This document shows, piece by piece, positions 23,638-32,604 of a stretch of DNA of 64,000 nucleotides (position 1 is its first letter; each line of letters begins with the position of its first letter). Below the pieces are notes generated by a model, which was given only the letters and a program-made list of their open reading frames with translations, was not told the DNA's origin and did not search any database. Source of the stretch: Vicinamibacterales bacterium (GTDB lineage: Bacteria > Acidobacteriota > Vicinamibacteria > Vicinamibacterales > UBA2999). The translations under genes were made by a program, and so were the position numbers. The stretch covers positions 1-64,000 of the forward strand of contig JBAZYO010000004.1 in the NCBI GenBank assembly GCA_041659285.1, written 5' to 3'.

Positions 23638-24077
23638 TTCTTGCCCTCTTGAATGAGCAGCCAGCCCCAGAGGTTCCCATCCGGCGCCTTCTCGCTATGC
23701 ACTTGGATGTACAGCCGTCCGTTGGCCAGGTCATCGACCTGATCCTTCGTCAGCTCCATGGTGCCGGTGATGGTGCCGCTCGTCCCGGGCGTGACCTTGA
23801 GGTCGCCGATGGCCGGGCCGCGCATCGCCGTTCGCGGACTGCGATGCACGCGCGCAACCGTCGACGCCGTCTTGAGGCCGGTGTAATTCCCGGTGAGCGA
23901 GAGGGTGGTGCCGTTCAAGGTCGCCGTCACCGCACCCGAGCCGGCAACGGTCGCCTGCATGGCGACGTCGAGCGGTACTGGCGACAGCCGGGCGCGGTAT
24001 TGGCGTGCCTGCGCTCCAGCCGTCACCATCGAGGCGGCGGCCAGGCAGGCGGCAAGTAGAAGGGACCGTCTGGTCAT
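23634..24077 (-). CDS. CHRD-domain secreted protein
   Basis: 147 residues from ATG 24077, giving a clean signal peptide (RRSLLLAACLAAASMVTAGAQA). The remaining part is a CHRD domain: VAGSGAVTATLNGTTLSLTGNYTGL, HRSPRTAMRGPAI, then LANGRLYIQVHSEKAPDGNLWGWL; the VHSEKAPDGNLWG ending is very typical. CHRD proteins are bacterial immunoglobulin-like, mostly of unknown role. Its TGA overlaps the ATG of the PQQ dehydrogenase gene, so the two are translated together. Confidence 0.85.
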   Translation of the reverse strand: MTRRSLLLAACLAAASMVTAGAQARQYRARLSPVPLDVAMQATVAGSGAVTATLNGTTLSLTGNYTGLKTASTVARVHRSPRTAMRGPAIGDLKVTPGTSGTITGTMELTKDQVDDLANGRLYIQVHSEKAPDGNLWGWLLIQEGKK

Positions 24078-24170
24078 CGGGCGGAATAATACCCTGTGTT
24101 GCGCGCGGCTGCTCAACGCACTGAGGTCTGCCATGCACCCGATCCGCGGCCGAACCGATGGAGAACCGGG

Positions 24171-25271
24171 CTAACGGCAGACCGGTTGTACGCCCCGCCC
24201 ATCGATCTGGGCGAACACCTTGTCGATGGCCACGGCATGGCTGCAGCTGTTCACCCGGTAGCGCAGGTACTCCTGGATCCAGACGACGTCGCCTTCGTTG
24301 TCAACAGCCGTCTGGGTGGTGCCGCGCCGCAAGTCGTCCCGATATTTCGCTTCGAGGCCGACCCGGAAGTCCAGGGCTTCATTGCGAGGGGGGAACGCGA
24401 TGGTGCCGGACGAGGCCGTGCCGCACACGCCGTAGGTGCCGGTATTGTCGATCTGCGCGAAGACCCGCGTCTGCGCCTGGCCGTGCGAGCACCCGTTGAC
24501 GCGGTACCGGTAGTACTCCGAAATCCAGACGATGTCGCCTTCGCGGTCGACGAAGGTGTTGGAGTTGCCCCGGCGAAGGCCGTCTCGGTACTTGGATTCG
24601 AGCTGGTTGCGGAAATCAAACGACTCGTTGCGCGCGGGGAAAGATACGCTTCCGGTACCGCCGTATGAATACAGGAACTGCGCCCCCGAGATGTCGTCGG
24701 CGGTGACCGTGTCGGTGTTGCCCGGCGCCGAGTTCATCACCGCGTTCACGCTTTGCCCGTGATCGTTGGGATGGTTGAGGCCAATCACGTGCCCGAACTC
24801 GTGCATCACGAGGCGGCGGAAGTCGACGGTCCCCGAGCGCACGTTGCCGCGATACGAATTCCACGACAGCTGATTGTTCATGATCACGTCGGCTTCGGTG
24901 ATCGCGCTGCCGCTCGATCGCCACAGGCAGTAGCCGGCGTACGACTCCCACGATCGGCCGTAGATCGACGACGACCAGAAGACGTTGTTGACGCCGTTGC
25001 CGAGGCCGGTCGAGGCGGTGGAGTCGCGGATCACCCGGAACTGGACGGTGTCCATGTACTGGTTCCAGATCGCCATCGCGGACTCAGCCGGCTGGCCCCA
25101 GGTGGTGGAGCCGTCGATGAGGGTCACGCCGTTGCTGATCGAGCCCAGTTGCAGCGACATCACCGGGTTGCCGGCCCATCGCGGGCCGTCGTACCAATAC
25201 GCCGGCGAACGGTCCGCGGCGACCAGGACCAGGGCGAGCGCGGCCAGGGGAACGCACCAGCGGCGGATCAT
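24171..25271 (-). CDS. Secreted matrixin-like metalloprotease with two C-terminal repeats
   Basis: 366 residues. Signal peptide (to about RSPA), then a metzincin domain with MHEFGHVIGLNH (His157, His161, His167, Glu158) and a probable Met-turn VMNSAP. From about 205 come two near-identical units of about 75 residues, each starting with FP.RNE..DFR..LE.KYRD.LRRG, containing D.EGD.VWI.EY.RYRVN.CSH and ending near VFAQID..G; each has paired cysteines. They may bind substrate or the cell surface. The gene is coupled to the following upstream-coded partner (25268-25885) by a four-base overlap. Confidence 0.85.
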   Translation of the reverse strand: MIRRWCVPLAALALVLVAADRSPAYWYDGPRWAGNPVMSLQLGSISNGVTLIDGSTTWGQPAESAMAIWNQYMDTVQFRVIRDSTASTGLGNGVNNVFWSSSIYGRSWESYAGYCLWRSSGSAITEADVIMNNQLSWNSYRGNVRSGTVDFRRLVMHEFGHVIGLNHPNDHGQSVNAVMNSAPGNTDTVTADDISGAQFLYSYGGTGSVSFPARNESFDFRNQLESKYRDGLRRGNSNTFVDREGDIVWISEYYRYRVNGCSHGQAQTRVFAQIDNTGTYGVCGTASSGTIAFPPRNEALDFRVGLEAKYRDDLRRGTTQTAVDNEGDVVWIQEYLRYRVNSCSHAVAIDKVFAQIDGRGVQPVCR

Positions 25272-25885
25272 CGGCGCCGCTCCAGTTGCCGCACGCGGTC
25301 GCGGACCAGCGTCACGAAATCGCTGAGCGACAAGGCCGCCGACATCGACCGCACGAGACCACCGCCACCCTGGGCCGAGGTGGCCAGGCCGATGGCCTCG
25401 ACCGATACCAGCGGCGCAAATCCCACGGTCAGCATCCGCGCCGTGCCGCTGCCCGCTTCGTTCATCACCCGGAAACGGCCCTGGTCGGATCCGACCAGCG
25501 GGCTGACGGCGTGGGGCGCGTTGTTGAGGAACAGGACGTCGCGATCGCCGACCCGAAACTCCGGCACGTGCGACACCCGTAGCGTTTCGTCGCCGATGGT
25601 CCCGCCCAGCACGTCAACGGTGAGGGTGCGAGGCGCGCTGCCCTTCAGGCTCTGCTCCACCTCGATCGTGACCTTGGTGATGATGAGTCTGGAGGCGCCG
25701 AAGTGTTCCCACTCGGCGCGGCGGCTGGTGACGGTGCTGACCACGATGGCCGCGGCACGCTCGGTCAGCTGGTCCAGCGACAGCGTGCCGAAGTCGGGCT
25801 CGCGTGGTTGGGCCTGCAGCAGGCCCTGGGCCACGATCAGCAGGAACGCGGCGATGAGGCGAGAAGGACCGCCCATACCGCCCAC
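25268..25885 (-). CDS. Secreted protein of unknown function, partner of the matrixin-like protease
   Basis: 205 residues. N-terminal signal-like segment (LIAAFLLIVAQGLLQAQ), then LDQLTERAAAIVVSTVTSRRAEW, TKVTIEVEQSLKGSAPRTLTVDVLGG and DRDVLFLN: a beta-rich pattern repeatedly seen beside matrixin-type proteases in acidobacterial-style genomes. Function unknown; an inhibitor or chaperone of the protease is possible from the fixed pairing. Its stop overlaps the protease start codon. Confidence 0.65.
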   Translation of the reverse strand: MGGMGGPSRLIAAFLLIVAQGLLQAQPREPDFGTLSLDQLTERAAAIVVSTVTSRRAEWEHFGASRLIITKVTIEVEQSLKGSAPRTLTVDVLGGTIGDETLRVSHVPEFRVGDRDVLFLNNAPHAVSPLVGSDQGRFRVMNEAGSGTARMLTVGFAPLVSVEAIGLATSAQGGGGLVRSMSAALSLSDFVTLVRDRVRQLERRR

Positions 25886-25886
25886 G

Positions 25887-26993
25887 CTACCAGAGAAAGC
25901 GCAGAAGCCCTACGGCAGCCAGCAACGCCCCCGCCAACTGCAGGCCCAGTTCCACCGGCTCCCGCAGAAAGACGATGCTGGCCGCCGCGAGGGCGACACC
26001 GGCGGCCAGGAACCGCCAGTACAACTCCTGCACCTGTCCTTCTTCGGTCGTGGTCGGCGCCTGCCGGCGGCCGGCATCGATGATGGCGTTGGCAATGTCG
26101 CGATCGGCGTCCCGATCGAGCTCGAAATACTGGCCGCCGCCGGCGGCGGCAATGCGTTGCAGCGACGGGCGGTCGAGGCGCGAGCGGCCCGGCGACGGCT
26201 CTTCCTCGCCGTCGGCGTTCACGCTGACCGGCAACATCCCGCCCGACAGCGTGCCGACGCCGATCACATAGAGCGGCACGTGCGCCTGCCCCGCCAGCTC
26301 GATCGAGCGCGCCACCTCGCCGCTCCACGATTCGCCGTCGGAGATCATCACGAACATCTTCGCGTTGGGCGACGGACCGTGAATCTCCCGGTCTTTCTCG
26401 AGCAGGCGCAGGCCCCAGGCAATGCCCTGTTCCAGGTTGGTGTCCCACGTCGTGTCATCTTCGAGCCGGAACGGCGAGCGGCCGCTTAGGTGATCGAGGA
26501 AGAAGAACACCGTGTTCGGGTCGCGCGTCAGGCGGATCTGCGGCGTGGCGATGTGCGCGAACACCGTCAGCGCCAGGCGGTCGTCATTCCAGCTGAGCGA
26601 GTCGCCCAGCAGGCGGAGGAAGGCCATGGCGCGCTGCCAGCGAGTCGCGGGGCCCGCTGACGACTCGCCGACGACGTCGGTGACGTGCATCGACGCCGAC
26701 CCGTCCTGCAAAATGACGATGTCGATGCCGGCGCGGCCGACGATGGTGGTCACGCCCTGGGGGCGGGCGACGGCGACAATGACGCTGGTGGTGGCGAGAA
26801 TGAGGCAAAGCCAGAACGGCAGATCACCGGCGAGGCCGAACCGCTCGCGCACCGGAATGGTTCGCCGCTCGCGCAAGTGACGAAGGTCCGACCACCGGCG
26901 CACGAGGCGCCACACCCACGCCACCAGCAGGAACGCCGGCGCGGCCAGCAGCCACAGAAAATGCGGCGCGCCGAATTGCAGGCCTTCGACCAC
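25887..26993 (-). CDS. VWA-domain membrane protein, BatB-like
   Basis: 368 residues: two N-terminal membrane spans (about 13-28 and 58-75), a von Willebrand A domain with MIDAS residues QDGSASM, and hydrophobic spans at the C terminus (about 320-365). In MoxR operons such proteins are thought to support metal insertion or protein quality control at the membrane; precise role unknown. Last gene of the operon, coupled to the BatC-like gene by a one-base overlap. Confidence 0.82.
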   Translation of the reverse strand: MVEGLQFGAPHFLWLLAAPAFLLVAWVWRLVRRWSDLRHLRERRTIPVRERFGLAGDLPFWLCLILATTSVIVAVARPQGVTTIVGRAGIDIVILQDGSASMHVTDVVGESSAGPATRWQRAMAFLRLLGDSLSWNDDRLALTVFAHIATPQIRLTRDPNTVFFFLDHLSGRSPFRLEDDTTWDTNLEQGIAWGLRLLEKDREIHGPSPNAKMFVMISDGESWSGEVARSIELAGQAHVPLYVIGVGTLSGGMLPVSVNADGEEEPSPGRSRLDRPSLQRIAAAGGGQYFELDRDADRDIANAIIDAGRRQAPTTTEEGQVQELYWRFLAAGVALAAASIVFLREPVELGLQLAGALLAAVGLLRFLW

Positions 26994-27718
26994 TATCCTT
27001 TTCGCTGAATCCTGCCGCCGGGCGTGGCCTCAGGCTGGGCTTCGCGATCGCCGTACTCCATCGGCGCGATCACCTCGAACTCCTCCGCCTTCATGTCCGG
27101 GGGCGGGCCGCCCGGGCGGCCATGAATCGTCGTGCCCGCGGGCAGGTCGCCCGCCCGCCCTGAGCCTGCCGAACGGGCACGCGCCCGCACCGGCCCCGCC
27201 GCGGCCGGAGCCGGTGGCGTCTTGCCGGGCACCCGTGACGCGACCTGGTCCCGGACCCGCGACACGTATTCGTAATTGTAGGCCGCCTCCGCGTGGCGCG
27301 GCGCCGCCTTCAGCACCGAGGCGTAGGCCTGCAGCACGCCGTCGAGCCGCTGCACCTGTTCCTGCTGGGTGCCGCCGTCGCGCTCGCTGGCTCGGAACGA
27401 GGCATTGGCCGCGGTCAGCAGCACTTCAGGATCCAATTCCTGGGTCTTCTCTTCCATCACCGCGTCGTAGCCGCCGATCCAGTACGACACCGTGGCGCGG
27501 ATGCGCCTAATGTCGTCAGACAGCCGGCCCCGATCGCCGGGCAGGTAATCCGACACCGTCGCCTCGGGCACGAGCTCATCGTCCACTTCGAACTGCAGCG
27601 TGGCCATCTGCTGCCGCGCGTCGGCCACGCGAGTGGCCAGCGCGGCTTCAGACCAGCACAGCCACGCGCCCACGAAGAGCACGACCGCAACCAGGAGTCG
27701 AATGGAGACGATTCTCAT
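26993..27718 (-). CDS. BatC-like tetratricopeptide membrane protein
   Basis: 241 residues. One N-terminal membrane span (LLVAVVLFVGAWLCWSEAAL), then a helical TPR-like stretch (VLKAAPRHAEAAYNYEYVSRVRDQ) and a low-complexity Pro/Ala/Gly tail. The tail contains VRARARSAGSGRAGD, encoded by CAGGCTCAGGGC-type repeat DNA near 27160-27185, and the terminal ~35 residues look disordered. It lies between the two VWA genes, matching BatA-BatC-BatB order of Bat operons. Confidence 0.72.
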   Translation of the reverse strand: MRIVSIRLLVAVVLFVGAWLCWSEAALATRVADARQQMATLQFEVDDELVPEATVSDYLPGDRGRLSDDIRRIRATVSYWIGGYDAVMEEKTQELDPEVLLTAANASFRASERDGGTQQEQVQRLDGVLQAYASVLKAAPRHAEAAYNYEYVSRVRDQVASRVPGKTPPAPAAAGPVRARARSAGSGRAGDLPAGTTIHGRPGGPPPDMKAEEFEVIAPMEYGDREAQPEATPGGRIQRKG

Positions 27719-27752
27719 ATCCCGAACCTTTCAGAACCCTTCAGAACCGTTC

Positions 27753-28862
27753 CTACGGTAACTTCCCGAACCACGGTGTCGCGAGCTTGAGGCTCGCGGC
27801 GCCGGTCCACAACGCGGCCGCCGCCAGCGCCAACAGAATGAAGCGCGGCTGCTGGCTCGAATACTGTCGCGTCTCGATCGTGCCGACGGCCTCCCGATCG
27901 ATGTCTTCGACCGCGGCGATCAGGCTGGCCTCGTTCTTGGCGACGTAGTAGCGGCCGCCCGTCTTCTCGACCGCAGCCTGCCACTTCGCGTCGGGGATGC
28001 CGTCGCCGAACTCCTTGTTGTAGTTCGTTCGCACGAAGAACAGCGGGATCTTGTTGTCCACGGCGCTCTTCAGGATGTCGTCGAGGCTCCGCCCGTGGAC
28101 GATCGAGGTGGTGTCTTCGCCGTCGGTGAAGATCACCATCAGGTTGCCCGAGGCCTCGAGAAAGTTGAAGGCCTTGAAGATCTCGATGCTCTCTTCGAGC
28201 GCGCTGGCAATCACGGTGCCCGACTCCGGGAACTGCGAGAACTCGACCGGGTCGCCGATCAGCGCCATGCTCAGCAGCAGGTTGTCGTAGTCGCTCGTGA
28301 ACGGCGTGATGACGTAGGCGCGGCTGCCGAACTCGACCAGGGCCATCAGGTCGCGGTGGCGCCCCTTGCGGCGGAGCTGGACGAAGCGCTCGGCGGCGGC
28401 CACGGTCGTGAAGAACGCCGGCTGCACCTCGTTGCGGGTGTTGAGCGTGGTGGCCTTGAAGGACGTCTGCATGCTGTCGGAGGCGTCGATCATCAGGCTG
28501 ATGCGCCGGCCGGGATACGTGACGTTCTCGACCACCAGCGAGGAGTACGGGTCGGCCAGCGCCAGCAGCGCGAACGGCAGGGCGGCGATGAACAGGACGA
28601 GAGGCAAATGGCGCGTCCAGGCGAGGCGCGAGCCCGGCACCGATCGGAGCAAGGCGGGCAGCACGATCTGATGGCGGCCGGGCTTGCCGCTCAAGGCGGA
28701 CCGGATCAGCAGAAACAAGGCGGCCGACCCGACCACTGCGAGCAGCGCGAGGCGTCCGGTGTCGCGGCGCCAGAACTGGAGCCCGTCCAGGTCGAACACC
28801 GCCCACTCGGCGGCCACCGTTTGGGCCACGGTCGTCAGCGCCGCGACCACCACGTTCTCCAC
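27753..28862 (-). CDS. VWA-domain membrane protein, BatA-like
   Basis: 369 residues with spans at about 41-56, 82-105 and near 340-357, and a VWA domain whose MIDAS is IDASDSMQTS (about 128), followed by TDGEDTT as the second metal loop. Its start overlaps the end of the BatD-like gene by 28 bases, supporting coupled expression. Likely faces the periplasm and works with the MoxR ATPase encoded upstream. Confidence 0.83.
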   Translation of the reverse strand: MENVVVAALTTVAQTVAAEWAVFDLDGLQFWRRDTGRLALLAVVGSAALFLLIRSALSGKPGRHQIVLPALLRSVPGSRLAWTRHLPLVLFIAALPFALLALADPYSSLVVENVTYPGRRISLMIDASDSMQTSFKATTLNTRNEVQPAFFTTVAAAERFVQLRRKGRHRDLMALVEFGSRAYVITPFTSDYDNLLLSMALIGDPVEFSQFPESGTVIASALEESIEIFKAFNFLEASGNLMVIFTDGEDTTSIVHGRSLDDILKSAVDNKIPLFFVRTNYNKEFGDGIPDAKWQAAVEKTGGRYYVAKNEASLIAAVEDIDREAVGTIETRQYSSQQPRFILLALAAAALWTGAASLKLATPWFGKLP

Positions 28863-30109
28863 CAGTTCCGCTCGCGTTCGAGGTCGCGAGCCACGCTCAG
28901 CGCGTGGCGTGTCGCCTCGTCCAACGTCGCGGCGTCCCGAACCGGAGCCTGCTGATACAGATTGGCGGTCATCGCGGCCAGCGCCGACTGCAAGCCTTCG
29001 AGCTGCTGCCGCCGGGTCAACGACACCGCCGCATCAAATCGCGAACCGGCAGCAGCCACATCGGTGGCGGTCACCGAACTCGACACCGCCGCCCGCATGG
29101 GCCGCACGCGCCCGTGCGACACGGCCAGCCGGCCTTCCGGGGTCGGCCCCTTGCCGGTCATCACCTTCTCGCTCAGCGGACGGCCAATCGCCAGGGCGGC
29201 GATGACGCGCTGCGCGGACAGGGCTCGCGCCACCGCGGCGTCGGTCCAGCCGTCGCCGGCCACGAGCGCCTGGACCTCGGCCAGTTCCTGGGCGGCACGC
29301 GCGGCCACCGCTCGATCAGGCACCTGCCCGCTTGCGACATCGGCTGTCTTGCGCGCGCGCCGGGCCAGCGGCACCAGGGCCAGCACGGCCACCACCGTGG
29401 CGATCGCCGCCAGCGCCACCGCCAGGATCTCGAACAGGCTGCTGCGGAACCGGAGTGACTCGACCGCGCCCAGGCTGGCGTCCGAACCGTCGCGAATGTC
29501 GGCGGCCTCGGCTGGAACCAGTGACAGCACCTTGATGGGCAACGCCGGCATCAGGTAGGTGAGGTCGCGGCCTTCGAGCGCCGCGGCCGCGCCGACGCGG
29601 CTGTGCACGCGGAAGGGAATCGACAACGCCGGCACGTTCACGTCGCGGCCAATCGCGTCGGCGCCGATCAGCCGCAGTTGGTAGTGGTACTGGAAAAACC
29701 GCCGCTGCTGGCGGTGCGCGTCGGCGGGGTGCGAGCCGCCCAGGATCTCGAATGGGGCCATCTGGATCGACGCCACGCCGAGGCGGGATTCGTCGGCGAC
29801 GACCTGCAATGAGTCGGTCTCGATCACGGCGCAGGTGAGCACCACGTTGAACGACTCGCCGATCGTGATGGCGCCGGTACTGGACTGCCACCAGCAGCGA
29901 ATGGGTTCGACGCCGCCGGGGCGCAGTTGCGCCGGGGTCAGCGGCGGTGGCGCGGCCGGCCGCGCCGCCGCGGGCTTGGCCGGCGCGGGGGCATGCGCAC
30001 TATGGTCCTGCGCCAGCAACGTGGCCGCGCCGAATGTGGCCTCCGGCTTCAGCCGGAGTTCACCGGAGAACAGCAGCAACGCCGACACCACCGCGAGCAC
30101 GAGTCTCAT
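28835..30109 (-). CDS. BatD-like membrane protein
   Basis: 424 residues. Signal-like start, beta-rich periplasmic part (about 70-205: SFNVVLTCAVIE, FEILGGSHPADAHRQQRRFFQYHYQLRLIG), one membrane span (about 222-245), then a helical cytoplasmic tail. Domain order fits BatD/oxygen-tolerance proteins, though similarity is faint by eye. GELRLKPEATFGAA after the signal is encoded by a CTCCGGCTTCAGCCGGAG palindrome (30041-30058). Its ATG overlaps the moxR stop. No DUF58 gene separates it from moxR. Confidence 0.68.
   Translation of the reverse strand: MRLVLAVVSALLLFSGELRLKPEATFGAATLLAQDHSAHAPAPAKPAAARPAAPPPLTPAQLRPGGVEPIRCWWQSSTGAITIGESFNVVLTCAVIETDSLQVVADESRLGVASIQMAPFEILGGSHPADAHRQQRRFFQYHYQLRLIGADAIGRDVNVPALSIPFRVHSRVGAAAALEGRDLTYLMPALPIKVLSLVPAEAADIRDGSDASLGAVESLRFRSSLFEILAVALAAIATVVAVLALVPLARRARKTADVASGQVPDRAVAARAAQELAEVQALVAGDGWTDAAVARALSAQRVIAALAIGRPLSEKVMTGKGPTPEGRLAVSHGRVRPMRAAVSSSVTATDVAAAGSRFDAAVSLTRRQQLEGLQSALAAMTANLYQQAPVRDAATLDEATRHALSVARDLERERNWWRTWWSRR
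30041..30058. repeat. REP-type palindrome read in frame in the BatD-like gene
   Basis: CTCCGGCT-TC-AGCCGGAG, a perfect 8-bp stem, encodes LRLKPE in frame directly after the signal peptide. The GGCTNAAGCC centre matches the intergenic unit at 9522-9576. Confidence 0.65.
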
Positions 30110-31146
30110 GGCACCGGCACCTGGTCGATCACGTCGCGAATCACGGCCTCCGCCGTGAGCCCATGGGCCGCCGCATGCGGTCCGAGCCAGATGCGGTGGC
30201 CGAGCACGAACGGGGCGAGTTCCTGGATGTCTTCCGGGTAGACCTCGGCGCGGTGGTGCTGCAGCAACGCCCAGACCTTGGCGAGACGGCTCCAGCAGAT
30301 GATGGCGCGTGGCGAGGCGCCGAGGTCGACGCCGCGCTCCACCAGCTCCGAGGGCGAATGGTGATGCCAGTCGGTGTCGGTGTTGTACGGACGCGTCGCC
30401 GCCACCAGCCTCTGGATGTAGCGGCCGAGCCGGTCGTGGAGGAACACGCCCTGGTTGATCACCGCGCGCAACTGGATGATGCGCTGCTTCGACAGCAACG
30501 GGTTGAGCGTGACGTGCTTGAAGTCGAAGTTGACCAGCTTCTCCTCCTCTTCGGGAGGCAGGTAGCCGATGTTGACCATGACCGCAAACCGGTCGGTGGC
30601 CGCTTCCGAGAGTGGAAAGGTGCCCTGCCCCAGCTCCACCGGGTTCATGGTGGCAATGGCGAAGCTGAACGCCGGCAGCTCGTAGGTGGTCTTGCCGACC
30701 GTGATCGTGCGGTCCTGCAACGCCTCCAGGAAGGCGCTCTGCGACTTGAGCGGAATGCGGTTGATTTCGTCGAGCAGGATGACTTCCGCGGCGGCCATCG
30801 GCCCGAACTCCGTCACCAGTTCCCCGGTGGACGGGTTGATCATCTGGAAGCCGACCACTTCGGTCGGCTGCAGGTCGGCGCGGCCCTGGATGCGGGCGAA
30901 CTTGGCGTCACTGATGGCCGACAGGATGACGCCAAAGAACGTCTTGCCGACGCCCGGCACGCCCCGCAGCAACAGGTTGCCGGCATTGACCTGGCGCTCG
31001 GTGCGCTTGTCGTAGGTCGTCGGGATTTCGGAGAGCAGGACGACGTTGGCGACCGCTTTTGCGATGTCGTAGCCGACCAGCGCCTTGCTGCCTTCCGCGA
31101 TTACTGCGAGGTGGAAGTCGATGGCTTCCTGGAGTTCCGCGTGCAC
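30106..31146 (-). CDS. MoxR-family AAA+ ATPase
   Basis: 346 residues. Walker A LLRGVPGVGKTFF (about 60), Walker B AEVILLDEINR, sensor 1 in FAIATMNPVE, and the arginine-rich lid region ATDRFAVMV. MoxR ATPases act as chaperones with VWA proteins to mature metal centres or envelope complexes. First gene of a five-gene minus-strand run (30106-31146 down to 25887) with short overlaps throughout. Confidence 0.92.
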   Translation of the reverse strand: MHAELQEAIDFHLAVIAEGSKALVGYDIAKAVANVVLLSEIPTTYDKRTERQVNAGNLLLRGVPGVGKTFFGVILSAISDAKFARIQGRADLQPTEVVGFQMINPSTGELVTEFGPMAAAEVILLDEINRIPLKSQSAFLEALQDRTITVGKTTYELPAFSFAIATMNPVELGQGTFPLSEAATDRFAVMVNIGYLPPEEEEKLVNFDFKHVTLNPLLSKQRIIQLRAVINQGVFLHDRLGRYIQRLVAATRPYNTDTDWHHHSPSELVERGVDLGASPRAIICWSRLAKVWALLQHHRAEVYPEDIQELAPFVLGHRIWLGPHAAAHGLTAEAVIRDVIDQVPVP

Positions 31147-31227
31147 CGCGCAGATCCTACCGCGAAACCGGCATCACCACGTGATTGAAACAACAGCGCG
31201 GCCCGCCGTGGCGGGCCGCGCCGTCCG

Positions 31228-32541
31228 CTACTTCTGGCCGGCCTGTATCTGCCTGGCCACCCGCTCGACGTCAGCCATCACCCGCAGCAGGTTGCCGCTC
31301 CAGATCTTGCCGATCTGTTCCTCGGTGTAGCCGCGGCGCACCAGTTCCAGCGTGACGTTGAAGGTCTCGTCGGCGCCGTTCCAGCCGGTGACGCCGCCGC
31401 CGCCGTCGAAGTCCGACGAGATGCCGACGTGCTCGAGGCCGATCTTCTTCACGAGGTAGTCGATGTGGTTGACGAAGTCGGCCACGGTGGCGCGCGGGTC
31501 ACCGGGGGTCTTCTTGTCGATCTCCGCCATGCGCGCATCGTACTTGGCGCGCTGCTCGGGCGACATCGCGTTGAGGCCACCGCGTCCGCCGCCGCCCGTG
31601 CCGCCAGCGGGGCCGCCACCGGGCATGCCGAGGCCGAACTCCTTGCGCAGCGCCGCGATCGCCGCGGCGCGCTCGGGCGAGTCGGGCTTGTTGATCTTCA
31701 CGTAGCTCGCAAACGCCACGGTCTGGATGACGCCGCCGTTCTTCTTCAGCGCCATCAGCTGCTCATCGTCCATGTTACGGCTGTGGTCGGCGAGCGCGCG
31801 CGCCGCGGAGTGCGAGGCGATGACCGGCGCCTTCGACAGCGCCATCGCCTGCATGTTGGCGGCCTTCGACGGGTGCGAAAGGTCCACCATGACGCCCCAC
31901 TTGTTCATCTCGGCGATCGCCTGCTTGCCGAGCTCGCTCAGGCCGTTGTGCAGCCACTTGCCGTCGCGCTCGCCGGTGTTCGAGTCGGCGAACTGGCTGT
32001 GGCCGTTGTGCGCGAGCGACAGGTAGCGGCCGCCGCGATCGTGGAACTCCTTCACACGCTTGATGTCGGTGCCGAGCGAGTAGGCGTTCTCGATGCCGAT
32101 GAGGGCAACCTTCTTGCCGGACTTCGCGATGCGGGGCACATCCGCGGCGGTGAGCGCCAGCTCGATCTGGTCGGCGGCGATCTCCCTGGTGAGGTGATGC
32201 ACGGCGTCGAACTTGGCCACCGCCTGCTTGTAGGCGCCGTCGTAGCCTTCGGGCGTCAGCGGCCCCTGGCCGACGTAGACGATGAAGAAAGAGGCGTCGA
32301 GCCCGCCCTCCATCATCTTCGGCAGGTTGACCTGGGTCTCGAGCCGCTGGGTGTAGTTCTTCTGCCGCGTGAAGTTGTCGGGGTCAATGTCGTCGTGCGT
32401 GTCGAGCGTGATCACGCGCTCGTGAATGGCCCGGGCCTTGGCGATCAGCGCGGCGTCGGCGCCGGCCTGGGCCGAGGGCCGCGGATCGGCCAGGGTCACG
32501 AACAAAAAGAGGGCGGCGGCGAATGAAGCAAGGCGGTTCAT
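31228..32541 (-). CDS. Membrane dipeptidase (peptidase family M19)
   Basis: 437 residues from ATG 32541, with AGGAG eight bases upstream; the open frame further 5' is not coding. Signal peptide to about ADPRPSAQ. M19 features: VITLDTHDDID (zinc ligands), GIENAYSL, VMVDLSHPSKAAN, VIASHSAARALADHSRNMDDE and HVGISSDFDGG, matching the alpha/beta barrel binuclear zinc dipeptidases that cut dipeptides with broad specificity, including dehydropeptides. A Gly/Pro-rich insertion (about 317-335) is a low-complexity loop. Exported, monocistronic. Confidence 0.9.
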   Translation of the reverse strand: MNRLASFAAALFLFVTLADPRPSAQAGADAALIAKARAIHERVITLDTHDDIDPDNFTRQKNYTQRLETQVNLPKMMEGGLDASFFIVYVGQGPLTPEGYDGAYKQAVAKFDAVHHLTREIAADQIELALTAADVPRIAKSGKKVALIGIENAYSLGTDIKRVKEFHDRGGRYLSLAHNGHSQFADSNTGERDGKWLHNGLSELGKQAIAEMNKWGVMVDLSHPSKAANMQAMALSKAPVIASHSAARALADHSRNMDDEQLMALKKNGGVIQTVAFASYVKINKPDSPERAAAIAALRKEFGLGMPGGGPAGGTGGGGRGGLNAMSPEQRAKYDARMAEIDKKTPGDPRATVADFVNHIDYLVKKIGLEHVGISSDFDGGGGVTGWNGADETFNVTLELVRRGYTEEQIGKIWSGNLLRVMADVERVARQIQAGQK

Positions 32542-32604
32542 GGGCAGATCTCCTGAAGCGCAGATCCTACCATCCCGAGTAAAACTGAGAGACGATTGGC
32601 GGGA

